From CAVZYN01 sp963779515 (GTDB lineage: Bacteria > Pseudomonadota > Alphaproteobacteria > Rhizobiales > Hyphomicrobiaceae), in NCBI GenBank assembly GCA_963779515.1, contig CAVZYN010000002.1, forward strand, positions 682,001 to 746,000: a stretch of 64,000 nt of DNA, in the 5' to 3' direction. Made by a program: the position numbers and the translations under genes. The first letter of the stretch is position 1; each line of letters begins with the position of its first letter. The notes below the pieces were generated by a model, which made no database searches, was not told the DNA's origin, and worked only from the letters and a program-made list of their open reading frames with translations. Shown here piece by piece: positions 8,699-17,696 of the stretch.

Positions 8699-10669
8699 AT
8701 GGCAGTGACGCACCGCGACATGGCAAATGCAATCCGCGCTCTGGCGATGGATGGGGTGGAGGCCGCCAAGTCCGGTCATCCGGGCATGCCGATGGGCATG
8801 GCGGACGTCGCGACGGTGCTGTTCGGAGAGTTCCTGAAGTTCGACGCGGCGCATCCGGAGTGGCCCGACCGCGACCGGTTTGTCTTGTCTGCCGGCCATG
8901 GCTCGATGCTGCTCTATGCGCTCCTGCATCTGTCGGGCACACCCGGCATGGAGATCGCGGATCTGCGGAACTTCCGTCAGCTTGGCGCCAAGACGGCGGG
9001 GCATCCGGAGTATGGGCATGCACCCGGCATCGAGACGACGACGGGGCCGCTCGGCCAGGGGCTTGCGAACGCCGTTGGCATGGCCTTGGCGGAACGGCTG
9101 CTCAACGCACGGCACGGCGATGCGATCGTCGATCACAAGACCTATGTGATTGCCGGCGATGGCTGTCTGATGGAAGGCATCAGCCACGAGGCCATCAGCA
9201 TGGCCGGGCATTTGGGCCTTTCGAAGTTGATCGTGCTGTTCGACGACAACAGCATCTCGATCGATGGGCCAACAGGGCTCGCGGTTTCCGATGATCAGAG
9301 CAAGCGCTTCGAAGCCTCGGGCTGGGCGACGGCGCGCGTAGACGGGCACGATCCGGTCGCCATCAAGGCGGCGTTGCTGGCGGCCCAGTCGGCGACGAAG
9401 CCAACGCTGATCGCCTGCAAGACAACGATCGGATTTGGCTCGCCCAACAAAGCGGGCAAGGCGTCGGCGCATGGCGAGCCGCTGGGCGTCGACGAGATCA
9501 AGGCGACGCGCGAAAAGCTCGGCTGGCCGCATGCGCCATTCGAGGTGCCGGCGGACGTATTGGCGGCGTGGCGCGCGGCGGGTTCGCGCGGCGGCGCGGC
9601 GCGTCAAGCTTGGGAGACGCGCGCAGGGCGTGTTCCAGCCGGCACATTGACGGATCCTATCGGCAAAGACGGCTTGGCGCGCGTGGCGGCAACGATCGCG
9701 GCCGTCAAAAAGCAGTTCGCCGACGAAAAGCCGAAGCTCGCAACGCGGCAATCGTCGCAAAAGGTGCTGGAGGCGCTGGTGCCGGTAGTGCCGGGTTTGC
9801 TCGGTGGCTCCGCCGATTTGACGGGCTCGAATGGGACGCGCACCAAGCATCATACATCCGTGTCGCGCAGCGACTTCAAAGCGAACTACATGCATTGGGG
9901 CGTGCGCGAGCACGGCATGGCCGCCGCCATGAACGGGCTCGCGCTGCATGGCGGATTTGTGCCCTATGGCGCGACGTTCCTCGTCTTCACCGACTATTGC
10001 CGGCCTTCGATCCGGCTCTCGGCGTTGATGGAGCAGCGCGTCATCTACGTTATGACGCACGACTCGATTGGGCTCGGCGAGGATGGTCCGACGCATCAGC
10101 CGGTCGAACATCTGGCGGCGCTCAGGGCGATGCCGAACCTCAATGTGCTGCGGCCCGCCGACGCGGTCGAAGTGGCTGAGTGCTGGCAGATCGCATTGGC
10201 TGCCGAAAAAACACCGTCGATCATTGCGTTGACGCGGCAAGGACTGCCGGCGCTGCGGTTAGCGCACAGCGACGAAAATCTCTCGGCCAAGGGCGGCTAT
10301 GTGCTCGCGGAGGCCGATGGCAAGCGGGAGGTCACACTTCTCGCAACGGGGTCTGAAGTTCCGATTGCGATGGAGGCGCGCGCAGCGCTCGCCAAGGACG
10401 GCGTACAGGCGGCGGTCGTCTCGATGCCGTCATTCGAGTTGTTCCGAAAGCAGCCCGAAGCCTATCGGTTGGCGGTGCTTGGCACCGCGCCGCGCATCGG
10501 CGTCGAAGCCGGCGTGATGCAGGGCTGGCAGGAGTGGTTGCGCTTCAGCGATACGTTCATCGGCATGGCGGGCTTCGGCGCGTCAGGCCCCATCGCCAAG
10601 CTCTATGAGCACTTCGGCATCACGTCCGCGAAGATCGCGGCGGCGGCGAAATCGGTCAAGAAGGTATGA
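8699..10669 (+). CDS. tkt: transketolase
   Basis: This 656-residue protein is full length for transketolase. It has the N-terminal catalytic segment (AAKSGHPGMPMGMADVA), the ThDP/Mg motif beginning GDGCLMEGISHEA with a later NS near residue 180, and the pyrimidine-domain motif TYDSIGLGEDGPTHQPVEHL-like sequence around residue 455. It moves two-carbon units between ketoses and aldoses in the non-oxidative pentose phosphate or Calvin cycle. ATG at 8699 follows a good ribosome binding site (AGGAGG about 8 bases upstream). It lies between a sugar kinase and phosphoglycerate kinase. Confidence 0.97.
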   Translation: MAVTHRDMANAIRALAMDGVEAAKSGHPGMPMGMADVATVLFGEFLKFDAAHPEWPDRDRFVLSAGHGSMLLYALLHLSGTPGMEIADLRNFRQLGAKTAGHPEYGHAPGIETTTGPLGQGLANAVGMALAERLLNARHGDAIVDHKTYVIAGDGCLMEGISHEAISMAGHLGLSKLIVLFDDNSISIDGPTGLAVSDDQSKRFEASGWATARVDGHDPVAIKAALLAAQSATKPTLIACKTTIGFGSPNKAGKASAHGEPLGVDEIKATREKLGWPHAPFEVPADVLAAWRAAGSRGGAARQAWETRAGRVPAGTLTDPIGKDGLARVAATIAAVKKQFADEKPKLATRQSSQKVLEALVPVVPGLLGGSADLTGSNGTRTKHHTSVSRSDFKANYMHWGVREHGMAAAMNGLALHGGFVPYGATFLVFTDYCRPSIRLSALMEQRVIYVMTHDSIGLGEDGPTHQPVEHLAALRAMPNLNVLRPADAVEVAECWQIALAAEKTPSIIALTRQGLPALRLAHSDENLSAKGGYVLAEADGKREVTLLATGSEVPIAMEARAALAKDGVQAAVVSMPSFELFRKQPEAYRLAVLGTAPRIGVEAGVMQGWQEWLRFSDTFIGMAGFGASGPIAKLYEHFGITSAKIAAAAKSVKKV

Positions 10670-10679
10670 CTTCAAAAGA

Positions 10680-10707
10680 AACCGCCGCAGTTTGATCCGC
10701 GGCGGTT
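10680..10707 (-). terminator. hairpin terminator between convergent genes
   Basis: A 9-bp perfect stem (AACCGCCGC / GCGGCGGTT) with a 10-base loop lies just after the transketolase stop. Read on the minus strand it is followed by TTTCTTTTG, so it best serves the leftward DUF937 gene, and may also stop transketolase transcription. Confidence 0.7.
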
Positions 10708-10729
10708 CAAGCTTGGATGTGACGTTCGC

Positions 10730-11866
10730 TCAGGCTTTGCCGAGCGCCGTCATGGCCGTCATGATCTGTTCGATGATGGGCTTCAAAATCGCGCCCACGC
10801 CCGGAAGGTTGAGCACAGTTGCGAGCATCGGGTTGATCGCGGGGCCCGCGGTCGTCACATAGCCGGCCAAGGCCTTGCGCGCATCCGGCGCCATGCTGCC
10901 AGCGGAGCTTTGCAACTTGCCGAGTGCCTCAGCGCTGGCGCGCAGCTTCGGCAGTGCCGTCGTGGCGGACGCGGCGTCGGTCACCGAACCGAGCGAGCCA
11001 CGCAGATCGCCAAACAATGTGCCGAGTTGTGCGCCGACATCGGTCGTGCCGGCCATGATTTTCGGGGCGACCGGCAAAGCTGCGATCTGCGGCGTACGCG
11101 CCGAGAACCACCACCAGCCGAGGAGGGCGGCGAGTGCTGCGAGCGCTGGCCACATCCACGCCGGACGTGATGGCCGGATGGCGTCGGCTGCGCCATGCAC
11201 GGCGCTCCCGACGTTGTGGGCTGCACCTTGCGCCGCGCTGCTGGCGGACGACGCCATGCGGCCCGCCGCGCCTGCAGCTGCCGATGCGGCGCCGCCGATC
11301 GAGCCTGCAGCCGAGGATGCGGACATCCCGTCGAGCAGTCCCGTTCCCGAGAGAAGGTTCGAGAAGCCGGCTGGCATCGCGGCAGAGATGTTGTCCTTCT
11401 GGCCGAGCAGCATACTTGCGAGGCCGCCGGCGTCGAGGCCCTGGCTCTTCTGCTGTTGGGCAAGCGAGCCCATGACGGCGGGCGCAACCATGCCCATCAA
11501 CATTTTCGCCGGACCATCACCGATGCCAGCGAACTTCGAGACAGCGCCAGCGAGACCGCTCGACGCCGAACCGCCAAGAAGCGACGACAGCATATTTGAG
11601 CCGTTGTTGACGAGGTCGTTCTGGCCGGATCCGCCGATCATGTTGGCGAGGTTGCCGAGCATGCCGGAATCCATCTTGCCGAGCGCGCCTGCGAGTTGCG
11701 CCGCGCCACCTGGCTTTGCGACTGAACCCATCAGGCCGGACAGAATGCTGGGAACCAACGCGCCAACGGCTTTCTGGACGATCGCTCCACCGAGCCCGGT
11801 CGACGAGGCCATCTTGCCGAGCAGGGCCGGCGTCAAAAACTGCATGATAAGCGAAACGATATTCAT
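10730..11866 (-). CDS. DUF937 domain protein with one membrane segment
   Basis: The 378-residue product has an N-terminal Gly/Ala/Met-rich DUF937 (YidB-like) domain over about residues 1-180, with repeated LLG, GGS and MLG turns. An Ala/Ser-rich linker follows, then one membrane helix at about residues 235-256 (AWMWPALAALAALLGWWWF) and a helical C-terminal region. The function of the family is unknown. ATG at 11866 is preceded by GAGG on the minus strand. It sits antisense between tkt and pgk. On the minus strand a TATACT -10-like hexamer lies about 100 bases upstream. Confidence 0.85.
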   Translation of the reverse strand: MNIVSLIMQFLTPALLGKMASSTGLGGAIVQKAVGALVPSILSGLMGSVAKPGGAAQLAGALGKMDSGMLGNLANMIGGSGQNDLVNNGSNMLSSLLGGSASSGLAGAVSKFAGIGDGPAKMLMGMVAPAVMGSLAQQQKSQGLDAGGLASMLLGQKDNISAAMPAGFSNLLSGTGLLDGMSASSAAGSIGGAASAAAGAAGRMASSASSAAQGAAHNVGSAVHGAADAIRPSRPAWMWPALAALAALLGWWWFSARTPQIAALPVAPKIMAGTTDVGAQLGTLFGDLRGSLGSVTDAASATTALPKLRASAEALGKLQSSAGSMAPDARKALAGYVTTAGPAINPMLATVLNLPGVGAILKPIIEQIMTAMTALGKA

Positions 11867-12109
11867 GGGGGCTCCTCTTGTGTTGCGGCCGGTTTTTGTC
11901 TTCCGGAGTGGGTAGGGGGTGCCGGCCAGACCTTGTTCTGGCCGGAAATTCGTCCGACGTCCAGTATAAGTGACAACGCGAAGGCGATCGGCTCTCCCCA
12001 TAAAGGCGTCGCACGTGCGCCGTGATGCGTTGGTTGACTGCACGCCTTGTACTATCGGCGTGTCCGGGTTAGAGCCCCCGGCGAGGCTGCGCGACGAGGA
12101 GCTATCCGC

Positions 12110-13318
12110 ATGAATCTCGATAGATTGAGACCCATTGCAGCGGTCGATGTCGCGGGCAAACGCGTCCTGGTTCGTGCTGATCTCAATGTGCCTGTCGCTG
12201 ATGGCCGAGTTACCGATGCAACGCGTCTCGAGCGCCTTGTCGCCGGCTTCAATGACCTCGCCAAACGCGGCGCAAAAGTCATCGTGCTTTCCCATTTCGG
12301 CCGTCCGAAGGGCGGACCTGCACCTGAATTTTCGTTGCGCCCGATTGCTGAAACCTTCGCTGCGTTGCTCGGCAAGCCTATCGCGTTCGGCGGTGATTGT
12401 GTCGGCGCCGCCGCCGAGGCAACGGTTGCCGCCATGCAGCCCGGCGATATCGCCGTGCTCGAGAACTTGCGTTTCCATAAGGGCGAGGAGAAGAACGACC
12501 CCGATTTCGCAAAGGCACTTGCCAAGCTCGGCGACATATTTGTCGGGGATGCCTTCTCATGCGCGCATCGTGCGCATGCTTCGACGGAGGCGATCGCGCA
12601 CCTGCTGCCATCCTATGCCGGACCGCTGATGATGGAAGAGATCACGGCGCTCCGGACCGCTCTGGAGAAGCCGCAGCGGCCCACGGCGGCCGTCGTCGGC
12701 GGCGCGAAAGTCTCGACCAAGATTCCGGTGCTGACCAATCTCGTCGCCAAGGTCGACAAGCTGATCATCGGCGGCGGCATGGCGAATACGTTCTTGCTGG
12801 CGCAGGGCGTGCCAGTTGGAAAGTCGCTTGCCGAACCGGACTTCAAAGCAACCGCATTGGAAATCCTTGCCACGGCGCGCGCCAAAGGATGCGAGATCGT
12901 TTTGCCCGTGGACGGAATGCTTGCCAAGGAGTTCAAGGCCGGTGCCGCCGCGCACGCAGCTGACATTCATGCGGTGCCGGCCGATGCGATGATCCTCGAT
13001 GTTGGACCGAAGTCGGTGCAGCATCTGATCGGCGTGCTCAAGTCCTGCAGGACGCTGCTCTGGAATGGTCCGCTGGGCGCGTTCGAGATTGCGCCGTTCG
13101 GCGAAGGTACGTTTGCCCTCGCGCGTGAGGCCGCCGCCATGACAAAGCGAGGAGCGCTGGTCTCGGTGGCGGGTGGCGGCGATACGGTTGCCGCGTTGAA
13201 CGCCGCGGGCGTGACCGACCAATTCACCTACGTTTCAACAGCGGGTGGGGCATTCCTCGAATGGCTCGAAGGGCGCGAGCTGCCCGGGATCGTCGCGCTG
13301 ACGCGGGGCCAGTCATGA
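12110..13318 (+). CDS. pgk: phosphoglycerate kinase
   Basis: The 402-residue product begins with the classic KRVLVRADLNVPVADG segment and has the substrate-binding HFGRPKG motif, GDCVG, and the C-terminal nucleotide region VSVAGGGDTVAAL. It transfers phosphate between 1,3-bisphosphoglycerate and ADP. ATG at 12110 follows GAGGAG; the open frame upstream encodes nothing conserved. Its TGA overlaps the ATG of the phosphoglycolate phosphatase gene (ATGA, 13315-13318), indicating coupled translation. Confidence 0.97.
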   Translation: MNLDRLRPIAAVDVAGKRVLVRADLNVPVADGRVTDATRLERLVAGFNDLAKRGAKVIVLSHFGRPKGGPAPEFSLRPIAETFAALLGKPIAFGGDCVGAAAEATVAAMQPGDIAVLENLRFHKGEEKNDPDFAKALAKLGDIFVGDAFSCAHRAHASTEAIAHLLPSYAGPLMMEEITALRTALEKPQRPTAAVVGGAKVSTKIPVLTNLVAKVDKLIIGGGMANTFLLAQGVPVGKSLAEPDFKATALEILATARAKGCEIVLPVDGMLAKEFKAGAAAHAADIHAVPADAMILDVGPKSVQHLIGVLKSCRTLLWNGPLGAFEIAPFGEGTFALAREAAAMTKRGALVSVAGGGDTVAALNAAGVTDQFTYVSTAGGAFLEWLEGRELPGIVALTRGQS

Positions 13319-13998
13319 CGTCCAGACGCTGGCCGCGCGCAGTCGTATTCGATCTCGACGGTACGCTTGTCGATAGCGCGCCCGACATCGCCGAAGCGTT
13401 GAACGACGCGCGCGGGACTATCGGCGGCAAACCGTTTCCCGTCGAAAAAGTGCATGAATTCATCGGTGGCGGATCGGCGCTGACGATCCGTCGCGCGCTG
13501 GTTGAGGATGGTCTTTCCTTGGCACCCGCCGAGGAGAAAGCAGTGCTCGACCATTTCATGGTCGTCTACAGCCGCATCTCGGCTGAGGGTCGCGGCCTCT
13601 ATGACGGGGCGCTTAATCTTTTGGGCGGACTCAAAGCGGACGGCGCGGTGCTCGGGCTTTGCACCAACAAGCCGGAGCCCGTCACACGTATCGCCGTCGA
13701 TGCGCTCCGGATTACAGCCTACTTCGGATCGATCATCGGCGCCCGCGACGATGTTCCGAAGAAACCCGATCCGGCGATGCTGAAGCAGGTGCTCGATGAG
13801 TTGGACGTAAGTCCGCGCGACGCCGTCATGATCGGTGACAGCGCGGCGGACGTCGGCGTCGCTCGGGCGCTGGGCGTGCCGGTCTTGGTGTCGGCCAATG
13901 GCTATACCAAGACGCCCCCGCATCAGCTTGGCGCGGACGCCGTTTATGATCGGTTGGCGGACATTCCCATGCTGATTGGCAGACTGACACAGCCGTGA
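13315..13998 (+). CDS. gph: phosphoglycolate phosphatase (HAD superfamily)
   Basis: The 227-residue HAD subfamily IA protein has motif I VVFDLDGTLVDS (nucleophile Asp), motif II LCTNKP, and motifs III/IV KKPDPAML and MIGDSAADVGVA. Gph clears 2-phosphoglycolate formed by Rubisco oxygenation or DNA repair. It is coupled to pgk by a 4-bp overlap, so the two are made together. The HAD call is certain. The glycolate assignment rests on overall match to Gph (GGGSALTIRRAL cap segment). Confidence 0.88.
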   Translation: MTSRRWPRAVVFDLDGTLVDSAPDIAEALNDARGTIGGKPFPVEKVHEFIGGGSALTIRRALVEDGLSLAPAEEKAVLDHFMVVYSRISAEGRGLYDGALNLLGGLKADGAVLGLCTNKPEPVTRIAVDALRITAYFGSIIGARDDVPKKPDPAMLKQVLDELDVSPRDAVMIGDSAADVGVARALGVPVLVSANGYTKTPPHQLGADAVYDRLADIPMLIGRLTQP

Positions 13999-14033
13999 CT
14001 TGATTTCAGCCCGGTGCACACTAAAGCGGTGCC

Positions 14034-14834
14034 ATGGGTTCTGATCTTTACATCATGTTCGGCGTGGCGCTGGCGGGGTTGGCGAGTTTCCTCAGCCCGT
14101 GCGTGTTGCCGCTCGTGCCCCCCTATCTCGGGTATCTTGGCGGCACGACCATCAGTCAGGCCAATGCCGACGGTGGCATCGATGATGCGGTCTGGCGGCG
14201 CGTCGTGATCGGATCGATCTGTTTCGTGCTCGGCTTCACGACGGTGTTTGTTGGGTTGGGAGCAGGGGCGTCCGCGTTCGGGCAGGCCATGCTCGCCTGG
14301 AAGGAGCCGCTCTCTGTCCTTGCGGGCGTGCTGATCATCGCCTTCGGTTTGCACTTCCTCGGCGTGGTGCGCATCCCATTGCTCTACACGGAAGCCCGGT
14401 TCCAAACGAATGCCGGCGGCGCGAGCCTGTTTGGGTCCTATTTGATGGGGCTCGCATTCGCATTTGGCTGGACGCCGTGTGTCGGACCGATCCTGGCGAC
14501 AATTCTGACACTTGCCGCCAATGAGGCGAGTGTCGGGACGGGCGTGCGGCTGCTGGCGGTCTATTCGCTTGGCCTCGGGATTCCATTTGTGCTGGCAGCG
14601 GTCGCGATCCGGCCGTTTCTCGGATTCCTGCAGAAATTCAAGAAGCATCTGGGGCGGGTCGAGAAGATCATGGGGGTGATCATGATCCTGACCGGGATTC
14701 TGTTCCTGACGGGGTCGTTGAACTGGTTCGGCCAGTGGCTGATCGAGAACGTGCCGCTTTTGGCTCGCCTTGAGGAAATCGTCGCGCCGAAAGAGCTGGA
14801 ACGGGAGATCTTGAAGCGCGGGACTGGGCGCTAG
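14034..14834 (+). CDS. ccdA: CcdA/DsbD-like thiol-disulfide membrane transporter
   Basis: The 266-residue integral membrane protein has about six helices and the two conserved cysteine-proline motifs of the CcdA/DsbD-beta family: FLSPCVLPLVPPYLGYLGG near residue 20 and GWTPCVGPILATIL near residue 145. It moves reducing equivalents from cytoplasmic thioredoxin across the membrane for cytochrome c maturation or periplasmic thiol repair. It starts 35 bp after gph and may share its transcript. Confidence 0.92.
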   Translation: MGSDLYIMFGVALAGLASFLSPCVLPLVPPYLGYLGGTTISQANADGGIDDAVWRRVVIGSICFVLGFTTVFVGLGAGASAFGQAMLAWKEPLSVLAGVLIIAFGLHFLGVVRIPLLYTEARFQTNAGGASLFGSYLMGLAFAFGWTPCVGPILATILTLAANEASVGTGVRLLAVYSLGLGIPFVLAAVAIRPFLGFLQKFKKHLGRVEKIMGVIMILTGILFLTGSLNWFGQWLIENVPLLARLEEIVAPKELEREILKRGTGR

Positions 14835-15032
14835 AGCAGGCTATGCGGTTCGGCGTCACACGCCCCGCCCATCGGTGGCATGAGGAACTAAAAGCTTTTG
14901 CGGATAGCCTACAAATCACAGATGATGCTTGGGTGTTTGGCAGTTTATCCGGCGGCGTCGATATTCAGGACCGCTTCATTTGAGGCCGCTACCATCGGGG
15001 TAGACTGCGCAGTCGTAAATGGATCTTGAGCG

Positions 15033-15512
15033 ATGACGATGCTTTTGGGCGTGAGGACCGTGACGACGGCCTTGGCGATCGCGTTTGGTACAGTGAGCGC
15101 CGTGGCAAATCCGGTGTCCGAACTTGCCGGGTACTGGACAGGCACGGGGGCCGTGCTTCTGACCAATGGCAATACCGAACAGGTGAAATGCGCCGTCATT
15201 TATAAGGTTTCGCCGAATGGGCGCGAGGTCAAGCAAAGCCTCCGATGTGCGAGCCCGGCTTACAATATCAACGCCGCGGCCGAGCTGCAGGTGAACGGCG
15301 GCGCGGTTTCCGGCAAGTGGGAAGAGAAGAACTATTCGCAGACCGGAGACGTAACGGGAAAAATGACCGACGCCGGATTTGCATTGGCGATCAAAGGTCT
15401 GAATTTCTCGGCGGCGATGAACGTGAATGGGACGGGCTGCAAGCAGTCGATCAACATCACGCCGCAAGGCACCGACGTCACGAAGATCACGATTGGCTTG
15501 GGCAAGTGCTGA
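15033..15512 (+). CDS. small secreted protein of unknown function
   Basis: A 159-residue protein with a likely signal peptide (TVTTALAIAFGTVSAVA, cleavage around residue 26). The mature part looks like a compact beta-rich domain starting LAGYWTGTGAV, with four cysteines that could form two disulfides. A motif of the type 'wtGtG...' is seen in many alphaproteobacterial periplasmic proteins of unknown role. I do not recognise a named family. Confidence 0.7.
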   Translation: MTMLLGVRTVTTALAIAFGTVSAVANPVSELAGYWTGTGAVLLTNGNTEQVKCAVIYKVSPNGREVKQSLRCASPAYNINAAAELQVNGGAVSGKWEEKNYSQTGDVTGKMTDAGFALAIKGLNFSAAMNVNGTGCKQSINITPQGTDVTKITIGLGKC

Positions 15513-15589
15513 GCCGGTTGTGACACCATCGCAACGCCAGCCTCATGATCGCCCAGCACGGGCTTGCCGCATCCAATACGTTTTGCAAT

Positions 15590-15750
15590 CCTAATCTTGT
15601 AGAAGATGTATGGCTGTCCGTATCGGGGGATGCGGCGCCATTTGCCTTCTGCAAATTCTGGGGGGTGAGCTGCTATCGCGGCTTCCAGGGACGCGATGAG
15701 CTCAACAAGAAGCCAGCCGGCGCAAATGCCAGGCTGGCTTCTCGTTTTTT
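15590..15750 (+). ncRNA. candidate small RNA ending in a strong intrinsic terminator
   Basis: No gene of known family lies between the secreted protein and fadL, yet the stretch holds two ordered hairpins. One is at 15667-15703 (GAGCT and ATCGCG pairing with CGCGAT and AGCTC). The other is an 11-bp perfect stem at 15708-15718 / 15732-15742 followed by TTTTTT at 15745-15750, a textbook terminator. It lies 200 bp downstream of the previous stop, with no gene ending there, so it probably ends an independent short transcript. A 75-codon frame crosses it but runs through both stems. The 5' end is a guess. Confidence 0.5.
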
Positions 15751-15972
15751 GGCCTTACGATTTGAAACATAGATTTACAGCCGCGCCGGCCGGTGCATGC
15801 CATTGTGATGAAGCGGACACAGTGTGTGTGAAATCGCCTTTTCCGTAGGCAAACGATGACTACTTCACATTGAGTGTTGCCTATCTCTCCGTCTAATTTC
15901 GGTCACATATGAGGTCGTTGCGGTCCCGCGTCGACGTCAGCAAAAGGCCGAACGGCTTAAGGGGAGGGCGGC

Positions 15973-17226
15973 ATGAGCCGGTTCACAGTTCTTCGCAGTG
16001 CATTGTTGGGGTCGGTGGCAGCGGGTGCGCTGTTTGGCGCAATGTCCACGGCTGACGCCGGCGGCTTTGCGGTGCGCGAACAGTCCGCGCAATTCCAAGG
16101 CACGTCTTACGCCGGTTCGGGCGCGGGCGGCGGCCTCAGCTCCATGTTCTGGAACTCGGCAGCGGCAGCGCAAGCCGGACCAGGGCTGACGATGGATAGC
16201 AACTATGCGCTGATCCTCGGCAACGTCGAGATGACGCGGACGGCGGGTGGTGTTCCTGGCGCTAATCCGGAAAGCGGCAACATCGCGATTGGCGCATTGG
16301 TACCTGGCAGCTACGCGGCCTATCGGCTGAGTTCCGGGGTTGTGTTGGCTGCATCGTTGAATGCGCCGTTCGGTCTGACGACCAAGCCGGACAATGTGAA
16401 CTGGGCTGGGCGGACGCACGCGATCACGTCGAGCATCAAGACCTACAATTTGAACGCGGTGGCCGCACTCAACCTTGGCAACGGAATTTCGATCGGCATC
16501 GGTCCTCAGGTGCAGTTGATTAAAGGACGGCTGACCAGCGCGGGGGCAATCATTGAAGCTGATGATGTTGGCTTCGGCTTCACGGCTGGTGTGCTCTGGG
16601 AGCCTACCAAGACGACGTCTATCGGCGTTGGTTTCAGGTCGGCCATATCCCATACCTTGGAAGGCACAGCCGCAACGGCCGCTGGTGTTCCGGGCGTGCA
16701 GGCCGACTTGAAAACACCGGAGACGGTCAATCTCAGCTTGCGTCAGCAGCTGACGTCGCAATTGACGGCTCTTGCGACGGTGGAATGGAACAACTGGAGC
16801 AACGTCCAGGAACTCAATGTCCAGTGCAAGACGGCAACCCCGGGGCTTTGCGCCGCCGGTGGAAGTTTAGCGAACTCGCCGTTGAAGCTTGGCTGGCACG
16901 ATGGTTGGTTGTTCGCAGGTGGGCTTGAATATGCCTATAGCCCCGCTTTGACGTTGCGCGGTGGTTTGGCCTACGAAAAGTCGCCGGTTGAAAATCCGTC
17001 CGAGCGTACGCCGCGCGTGCCGGATGCCGACCGGATTTGGGCCAGCATTGGTGCGGGTTACAAACTGACCGCTTCGACGACCGTCGAGTTGGCCTATAGC
17101 CACGTCTTCGTGAAAGACGCGACTTTGGTTCGCGCTGCGGATGCATCGACCGGTGGAATTGCATTGAGCGCCGATGTCGATGCCCGCGTGGACATCATCT
17201 CTGTCGGCGTGAAGACGAAGTGGTAA
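15973..17226 (+). CDS. OmpP1/FadL-family outer membrane transporter
   Basis: The 417-residue beta-barrel protein has a signal peptide ending at about residue 29 (FGAMSTADAGGFAVREQSA), the FadL-type N-terminal hatch (GGFAVREQSAQFQGTSYAG), alternating hydrophobic beta strands and a C-terminal aromatic residue (VGVKTKW). The FadL family takes up long-chain fatty acids or hydrophobic aromatics across the outer membrane. ATG at 15973 follows AGGGGAGGGCGGC, a strong ribosome binding site. It stands alone and ends in its own terminator. Confidence 0.9.
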   Translation: MSRFTVLRSALLGSVAAGALFGAMSTADAGGFAVREQSAQFQGTSYAGSGAGGGLSSMFWNSAAAAQAGPGLTMDSNYALILGNVEMTRTAGGVPGANPESGNIAIGALVPGSYAAYRLSSGVVLAASLNAPFGLTTKPDNVNWAGRTHAITSSIKTYNLNAVAALNLGNGISIGIGPQVQLIKGRLTSAGAIIEADDVGFGFTAGVLWEPTKTTSIGVGFRSAISHTLEGTAATAAGVPGVQADLKTPETVNLSLRQQLTSQLTALATVEWNNWSNVQELNVQCKTATPGLCAAGGSLANSPLKLGWHDGWLFAGGLEYAYSPALTLRGGLAYEKSPVENPSERTPRVPDADRIWASIGAGYKLTASTTVELAYSHVFVKDATLVRAADASTGGIALSADVDARVDIISVGVKTKW

Positions 17227-17251
17227 GATAAGCTCATTGAATGAGATGGAC

Positions 17252-17288
17252 CGGCCGGTTGCAGATGCTGCAACCGGCCGTTTCGTTT
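17252..17288 (+). terminator. intrinsic terminator of the fadL-like gene
   Basis: A 12-bp perfect stem (CGGCCGGTTGCA / TGCAACCGGCCG) with a 5-base loop, followed by TTTCGTTT, lies 26 bases after the stop codon. Confidence 0.9.
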
Positions 17289-17537
17289 GGGCAGCAACTC
17301 GATCTCTTGCTGGTCGTGCTTCTTTTCCGAAAACCGCTTCACACTTTTCCGGAAGCACTCCAGAGGGATTCTCGAAAGCCGCGAATCGGACTACGCTGTG
17401 TCGATGGACGCTCAGGTGGGGGAAACACCTCGGTGTCAACTGGGGGCCTTGTAGGGACGACGTCTTTTTAGCCGTTGGTCATGCAGCTCAATCAATGAAG
17501 CGGTTGGAGCCCGCGCTTGGCGATGTGATACCTCTCT

Positions 17538-17606
17538 CTCTTCGTATCTCTCTCTCATCTTGCTGAAGGCCGATCCGTTGCCCACGGAGCGGCCTTTGGT
17601 GTTTTT
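17538..17606 (+). ncRNA. candidate CU-rich small RNA upstream of threonine dehydratase
   Basis: TTGGAG (17504-17509) and TGATAC (17526-17531) with 16-base spacing resemble a promoter. The predicted transcript begins with runs of CUCUCU separated by UUCGUA, then forms a two-part stem (AAGGCCG/CGGCCTT around CCGT/ACGG, 17566-17596) and ends in a T-run at 17602-17606. CU-rich unpaired segments ahead of a terminator are typical of trans-acting sRNAs that pair with ribosome binding sites. It could instead be a leader or attenuator of the dehydratase gene 90 bp downstream. Confidence 0.4.
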
Positions 17607-17696
17607 GGCCGCTCCCTTGAACCCGCCGCTGACGAGCCTTGACAGGCAGCCCCGTGGCGCTTGTCATGTGGCACCCCATCATCTTGGAGCGACCCC

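Noticed and set aside
8576..10240. A 554-codon open frame on the minus strand
   Set aside because: It is antisense to transketolase, is dominated by Arg, and has no recognisable domain.
15545..15772. A 75-codon frame between the secreted protein and fadL
   Set aside because: It runs through both hairpins and the terminator T-run and has no ribosome binding site; an RNA is the better explanation.
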